From Bacteroidia bacterium (GTDB lineage: Bacteria > Bacteroidota > Bacteroidia > UKL13-3): a DNA stretch of 9,512 nt. Location: positions 1-9,512 of the forward strand of contig JAKRSG010000265.1 in assembly GCA_022402405.1 (NCBI GenBank), read 5' to 3'. Position numbers and translations under genes: made by a program. This document shows, piece by piece, positions 5,936 through 9,512 of this stretch. Position 1 is the first letter of the stretch. Every line of letters starts with the position of its first letter. The notes under the pieces are model-generated. The model saw only the letters and a program-made list of their open reading frames with translations, did not search any database and was not told where the DNA came from.

Positions 5936-6613
5936 ATGGACTGGAAACACTTTTGGGATAGTAAGGCGATGGCGGGTGAGGGGGCTAAGCAGGTTGGTAG
6001 GATTGCGGGTGGGAAGGAGTTGGAAGCGGATGTGATGTTGGCAATTGCTAAGCGTATTTCGGAGCAATTGCAGTTAGAAGATACGGATAGACTTTTGGAT
6101 GTTTGCTGCGGGAATGCTTATTTATCGCAGATGTTGCTGCCCTATTGTAATTCGATTGCAGGCGTAGATTTCTCGGACAAACTCATAAGAGAGGCTCAAA
6201 AATTAGGTTCAGACAGAATGGAATTTTATGTGGGAGATGCTTCCCAATTTAGGCTGAACCAAGACTTTGATAAAGTGGTATTGTACTTTTCCTTTCAATA
6301 TTTTGAGGAGTATGAGTTGGGTAAAAAGGTTATTGAAAACATGCTGCAGCACGCCAAGCCCGGTGCTAAGATTTTGATTGGCGATATTTGCGATAGAAGG
6401 AAGTTTTTTACTTATTATAATTCGCCTAGCAAACTCATTTCTTGGTTCAAACAGAAGCTTAAGAACAAAAACGATATGGGAAAATTTTGGCACCCAAAAG
6501 AGTTGGATAAGATTTGCCTTGAATTAGGCGTAACTGGCACTTGTTTGCCACAAGAATCGTGGCAGCCATATGCGCATTATCGATTTGATTATTTGATTTG
6601 TAATGAAAAATAA
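5936..6613 (+). CDS. Class I SAM-dependent methyltransferase, substrate unknown
   Basis: A 225-residue cytosolic protein with a Rossmann-type methyltransferase fold. Motif I is LLDVCCGNAYLS (53-64), followed by the acidic residue of motif II in GVDFS (76-80), GDASQF (100-105) for the adenine-contact region, and DKVVLYFSFQYF (112-123) as the motif IV-like strand. HAKPGAKILIGDI (139-151) matches the usual post-motif strand and turn. No targeting signal is visible. The C-terminal third (FKQKLKNKNDMGKFWHPKELDKIC) is the lid or substrate region and does not tell the substrate: small molecule, lipid, polysaccharide or protein are all possible. It is flanked by a divergent ATPase and a toxin-antitoxin pair with its own promoter, so context gives no pathway. 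The first 120-130 nt are markedly G-rich on the coding strand, unlike the rest. The ATG follows an A8 tract from the heptad repeat. Confidence 0.85.
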   Translation: MDWKHFWDSKAMAGEGAKQVGRIAGGKELEADVMLAIAKRISEQLQLEDTDRLLDVCCGNAYLSQMLLPYCNSIAGVDFSDKLIREAQKLGSDRMEFYVGDASQFRLNQDFDKVVLYFSFQYFEEYELGKKVIENMLQHAKPGAKILIGDICDRRKFFTYYNSPSKLISWFKQKLKNKNDMGKFWHPKELDKICLELGVTGTCLPQESWQPYAHYRFDYLICNEK

Positions 6614-6623
6614 TTAAAAAAAA

Positions 6624-6638
6624 AATTGTTTCCCAATT
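6624..6638. promoter_or_regulatory. Inverted repeat over the higBA -33 box (possible operator)
   Basis: AATTG (6624-6628), 5 nt, then CAATT (6634-6638) form a symmetric 5-5-5 palindrome. It covers the TTG -33 element of the toxin-antitoxin promoter, where an autorepressing antitoxin would be expected to bind. The arms are short and AT-rich, so this is suggestive only. Confidence 0.35.
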
Positions 6639-6656
6639 AGGATATATTTATATTTG
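6625..6656 (+). promoter_or_regulatory. Bacteroidota-type promoter for the higBA-like operon
   Basis: ATTG at 6625-6628, a 20-nt spacer, then TATATTTG at 6649-6656, an exact TAnnTTTG -7 box. The toxin ATG is at 6671, only 14 nt after the box, so the leader would be very short. The -7 box is identical to that of the AAA_14 ATPase promoter. Confidence 0.72.
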
Positions 6657-6670
6657 ATAAAAATTAGCCA

Positions 6671-7018
6671 ATGAAACCCGCCTTTGAGATTGAGTTATTG
6701 AGAGAAGCCATTGATTTTATAGAAAATCTTGACTCCAAAACCCAAGAAAAAATTTATTATAATCTTAAGAAATCGCAATTTGTAAATGATAATGAGCTTT
6801 TAAAAAAACTAACTAGTACTATTTGGGAATTTCGAACTCTATATAATAGCAAAGCCTATAGATTATTTGCCTTTTGGGATAAAGCTAATAATAAAGATAC
6901 ATTGGTTATTGCGACTCATGGCATTTTGAAAACAACTCAAAAAACTCCGCTGAAAGAAATAAAAAAAGCGGAAGAAATTAGAAAGCAATATTTAGATAAT
7001 AAGGAGAGAAGAAAATAG
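6671..7018 (+). CDS. HigB/RelE-superfamily toxin (phage-derived Gp49-like)
   Basis: A 115-residue basic protein of the RelE/ParE superfamily, Gp49-like (HigB) branch. Studied HigB toxins are ribosome-dependent mRNA endonucleases. Landmarks are the two N-terminal helices (FEIELLREAIDFIENLDSKTQEKIYYNL), the strand WEFRTLYNSKAYRLFAFWD (52-70) and the characteristic HGILKTTQKTP (83-93) with a following lysine-rich helix. These are the elements that normally carry the basic catalytic residues, so the toxin looks intact. It precedes its antitoxin, the HigBA gene order, with a 2-nt gap (7019-7020). A good promoter lies just upstream. Confidence 0.9.
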   Translation: MKPAFEIELLREAIDFIENLDSKTQEKIYYNLKKSQFVNDNELLKKLTSTIWEFRTLYNSKAYRLFAFWDKANNKDTLVIATHGILKTTQKTPLKEIKKAEEIRKQYLDNKERRK

Positions 7019-7020
7019 CT

Positions 7021-7323
7021 ATGGAAGATAGATTCAGTACCGTATCATTAGACCAAATGATAGACAAAAACATAGGAAAACGAGGAACCAAAAGACGAGA
7101 GGCATTTGAAAACGAGTTAAGAATTGACTTATTAGGTCAGGCAATTAAACAAGCCAGGAAGGAAAGGCATTTGACTCAAGAACAATTGGGAGAACTTGTT
7201 GGCGTTCAAAAAGCGCAAATTTCTAAAATAGAAAACAGCCTAAAGAATGCTCGTTTCGAAACCATCTTAAAGGTTTTTAACGCATTGGGAGCTAAAGTTC
7301 AATTTAATATCGAACTAGTTTAA
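7021..7323 (+). CDS. HigA-like helix-turn-helix antitoxin
   Basis: A 100-residue Xre-family DNA-binding protein. The helix-turn-helix is LTQEQLGELVGVQKAQISKIEN (51-72). The N-terminal 35-40 residues are charged and may be the toxin-contact segment; the C-terminal TILKVFNALGAKVQFNIELV resembles the strand-forming end of HigA-type regulators. By family role it neutralises the preceding HigB-like toxin and represses the shared promoter. It starts 2 nt after the toxin stop. The gene ends 5 nt before the convergent end of the lipoprotein gene, leaving no room for a normal terminator. Confidence 0.9.
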   Translation: MEDRFSTVSLDQMIDKNIGKRGTKRREAFENELRIDLLGQAIKQARKERHLTQEQLGELVGVQKAQISKIENSLKNARFETILKVFNALGAKVQFNIELV

Positions 7324-7328
7324 TAAAA

Positions 7329-7892
7329 TTAAAAACACCTTGCCTTCTCCAATTCTTTTTGAACCTTAGGATAGGCAGATTGTAAATAGTTTTGTAGCTC
7401 GGAAACTTGGACTTTTGAAGAGACAGCTTGCCATAATAATTTTTCTGTTGTGACATCGAAAACCGAGAAATGCACAAAGGCATGAGAGGCATTGTATTTA
7501 TAAACCGGATTATACATAAGCTTGGCAAAGTGAGTTTGGTAAGCCTCCAAAAAGCTAGCATAGGCAATAGGTTCAGCCGATTCTTGAATGCGGATAAAGA
7601 GGATATACGATATATTCTGCTGCCGCATTTTTTCTTTATACGCTTCTAGGTTAAGCGAATCGATATACGATTTATTCATGAACACATACGCTTGCGTGGC
7701 TGGGTATTTCCAAATGCGCGTAAATTGATCTTGAGCAATTCTGCTTTCTATGATATCATTGCTTTGGATAAAAGCGAGAGATCCCGCTTGCGCGTTGGGA
7801 GTGGTAAAAGCCGCGCTGCTGTAGCTAATTTTCCATTTGGGCTGAACACAAGAACAAAGCAATAGCAGGCTGAACCAATAGATTTTACTCAT
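7329..7892 (-). CDS. Predicted lipoprotein of unknown function, coupled to murF-alr
   Basis: A 187-residue protein with a short type II signal peptide: MSKIYWFSLLLLCSC, where LCSC (12-15) is an acceptable lipobox and Cys15 the expected lipid-modified residue. After cleavage it would be an envelope-anchored protein of about 173 residues. Later features are ISYILFIRIQES (94-105) and FVHFSVFDVTTEKLLWQAVSSK (139-160). The latter has the 'phenotype of strand plus VFD..T..LLW' seen in several small Bacteroidota lipoproteins, but I cannot name a family. Its ATG lies inside the end of the murF-alr gene (ATGAGTAA, 8-nt overlap), so it is the downstream gene of that operon and probably translationally coupled. 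No enzyme motif is visible. Confidence 0.8.
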   Translation of the reverse strand: MSKIYWFSLLLLCSCVQPKWKISYSSAAFTTPNAQAGSLAFIQSNDIIESRIAQDQFTRIWKYPATQAYVFMNKSYIDSLNLEAYKEKMRQQNISYILFIRIQESAEPIAYASFLEAYQTHFAKLMYNPVYKYNASHAFVHFSVFDVTTEKLLWQAVSSKVQVSELQNYLQSAYPKVQKELEKARCF

Positions 7893-9512
7893 AAAAATAC
7901 ACCCTTTTTACCCGCTGTGATACGCCTGTTAAAATCTCGTACGGAATGGTTCCTGTTTGAGCACTGAGCTGATTGATATCGGGGTTTTCGCCGAATACGA
8001 TCACCACATCTCCTACTGCACAATCTATGTGTGAAACATCGAGGAGCGTCATATCCATGCAGATATTACCTACTATGGGCGCCAATTTTCCGTTTACCAA
8101 CATGGCACCTACTCCGTTGCTTAATTTTCTATCTAAGCCATCTGCGTAACCAATGGCCACGATGGCAATCTTTCCTTTTTGCGCTAATTTACCCTTTCTA
8201 CCATAGCCAATACTCTCCTGCTCCGATATTTCACGCACCTGAGATATCAATGTTTTGAGCGTGCCAATAGCTTGCAAAGGCAGGGAGTTGGGAGCAGGAT
8301 TTACCCCATATAAGCCAATACCCAAACGCACCATATCGAACTGCGCATCCGGGAAACGCGCAATGCCACCCGAGTTTAAACAATGCCTTAAGATAGGATA
8401 CGGAAAAGCCTGCAACAGCAGATCACTCGTTTGTTTAAACAGCTGTATTTGATGTAATGTAAAATCGTCGTGCACCGCATCTTCACTAGCAGCTAAATGC
8501 GTAAAGATAGACTTTACCATAATATTAGGATGTTGCTGCAACACGTTAATAAGAGCAGGAATCTCATGCGCATCAAAGCCCAAACGCTTCATGCCAGAAT
8601 CGAGTTCGAGGTGAATAGAAGCTTCCTCACCATTTAACGACTGAATAAACGCCTGCAATATTTCGAAATGATACATCTCTGGTTCCAAGTTATATTGCGT
8701 GAGCAAATCAAAACTCTGCGGTTCCGGATTCATCACCATGATTGGCGTTTCAATACCTGCTTTGCGCAAAACCACTCCCTCATCTGCATAAGCCACCGTG
8801 AGGTAATCTACCCTATTGGCATGCAATACACGCGCAATTTCATAACTACCCGCACCATAACTAAACGCCTTTACCATAGCCATTAATTTAACCTTAGGTT
8901 TTAGCAAAGAACGATATACATTTAAATTATGGATTAAGGCATTTAGATTAATTTCGAACACCGTTTGATGCGCCTTTTTCTCCAGCAATTTTCCGATACG
9001 TTCAAACGCAAAACTTCGCGCCCCTTTCAGCAAAATAGCCTGTTGGTGGAAATCGCTCAACGGAAATTTCTGTATAAACTCGCTGGTAGTTTCAAAAAAA
9101 TGCAGCTGTTTTTGTCCAAACAAATGCTTATTTCTTGTTAAGGCTGAACCAATGCCAATAAAGCAATCTATTTGATGCGTTCCAACTAAGTTGGCAATGG
9201 CCGAGTATAGATTAGTTTCCGACAGTCCGCTTTCCAAAAAATCGCTTAAGATGAGTGTTTTACTTAGTGCACCCGCATGTTCATCTAAAAATTCTAAAGC
9301 TATTCGCAGCGTACCTAAATCGGCGCTGTAACTATCATTTATTAGCAAGCAATTTTGCTGCGCTTCCTTTAACTGCAAGCGCATATCGAGCACAGGCAAA
9401 TCGGCAAACAGAGGTGCTATTTCCTTTAGCGGAAAATCGTTCATAGCCAGAAATGCCAAGCAGGTACTCGCATTCCAAATGGCAGCAGCATCTGTAAACG
9501 GAATGCTGCAAC
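7885..9512 (-). CDS. Bifunctional MurF / alanine racemase fusion, 5' partial
   Basis: Fusion of UDP-MurNAc-tripeptide:D-alanyl-D-alanine ligase (MurF) with PLP-dependent alanine racemase (Alr), both cytosolic peptidoglycan-precursor enzymes: Alr makes D-Ala, MurF adds D-Ala-D-Ala. The frame is open to the right edge and begins mid-MurF with IPFTDAAAIWNASTCLAFLA, so the ATP-binding N-terminal part is outside; 541 codons are visible. MurF features include LPVLDMRLQL, INDSYSADLGTLRIALEFL and KTLILSDFLESG. The Alr part starts near FEINLNALIHNL; the PLP lysine is in MAMVKAFSYG (codon 8869-8871), the catalytic tyrosine in SIGYGRKG (codon 8203-8205). NSGGIARFP, DMVRLGIGLYG and GNICMDMTLLDVS are also standard Alr motifs. 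A TTG at 9457-9459 is internal, not the start. Its last 8 nt overlap the lipoprotein gene. Confidence 0.95.
   Translation of the reverse strand, partial: CSIPFTDAAAIWNASTCLAFLAMNDFPLKEIAPLFADLPVLDMRLQLKEAQQNCLLINDSYSADLGTLRIALEFLDEHAGALSKTLILSDFLESGLSETNLYSAIANLVGTHQIDCFIGIGSALTRNKHLFGQKQLHFFETTSEFIQKFPLSDFHQQAILLKGARSFAFERIGKLLEKKAHQTVFEINLNALIHNLNVYRSLLKPKVKLMAMVKAFSYGAGSYEIARVLHANRVDYLTVAYADEGVVLRKAGIETPIMVMNPEPQSFDLLTQYNLEPEMYHFEILQAFIQSLNGEEASIHLELDSGMKRLGFDAHEIPALINVLQQHPNIMVKSIFTHLAASEDAVHDDFTLHQIQLFKQTSDLLLQAFPYPILRHCLNSGGIARFPDAQFDMVRLGIGLYGVNPAPNSLPLQAIGTLKTLISQVREISEQESIGYGRKGKLAQKGKIAIVAIGYADGLDRKLSNGVGAMLVNGKLAPIVGNICMDMTLLDVSHIDCAVGDVVIVFGENPDINQLSAQTGTIPYEILTGVSQRVKRVYFYE

Noticed and set aside
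8031..8886. Several plus-strand frames opposite alr
   Set aside because: They are shadows of the well-supported alanine racemase coding strand.
9457..9459. TTG as the start of the murF-alr gene
   Set aside because: The upstream in-frame residues IPFTDAAAIWNASTC are recognisable MurF sequence, so this codon is internal.

Overview
The window looks like a piece of a Bacteroidota (Bacteroidetes) chromosome; I would not assign a finer rank. The evidence is a MurF-alanine racemase fusion of the type common in this phylum, two promoters of the Bacteroidota form (TTG, 19-20 nt spacer, TAnnTTTG), start codons preceded by A/T-rich leaders rather than strong Shine-Dalgarno sites, AT-rich coding DNA, and several hairpin-forming interspersed repeats of a kind common in these genomes.

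Layout, left to right. 3-881 (+): a complete RES toxin preceded by its Xre/MbcA/ParS-type antitoxin, whose 5' end lies outside the window. 882-1435: a 554-nt gene-free stretch filled with direct and inverted repeats, including three inverted pairs nested inside one another around a 43-nt perfect palindrome. 1436-3964 (+): clpC, the AAA+ unfoldase of the ClpCP protease. 4075-4539 (+): rlmH, a 23S rRNA pseudouridine methyltransferase. 4568-5758 (-): an AAA_14/DUF4143-type ATPase, convergent with rlmH. 5936-6613 (+): a class I SAM-dependent methyltransferase of unknown substrate. 6671-7323 (+): a HigBA-type toxin-antitoxin pair with its own promoter. 7329-9512 (-): the 3' part of a murF-alr fusion gene, overlapped by 8 nt by a small predicted lipoprotein gene.

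Functionally this is a mix of housekeeping genes (protein quality control, ribosome modification, cell-wall precursor synthesis) and accessory genes (two toxin-antitoxin modules, an orphan ATPase), separated by repeat-rich spacers. An AT-rich heptad repeat (GAATTAT/GAAGTAT and its complement) occurs before rlmH, over the rlmH stop codon and before the methyltransferase. In the two upstream copies it runs right up to the start codon, so the repeat forms the untranslated leader of both genes.

I found no convincing undescribed multi-gene system. The strongest non-routine signals are the nested palindrome island, the heptad repeats acting as gene leaders, a composition switch inside rlmH, and the small lipoprotein translationally coupled to murF-alr.
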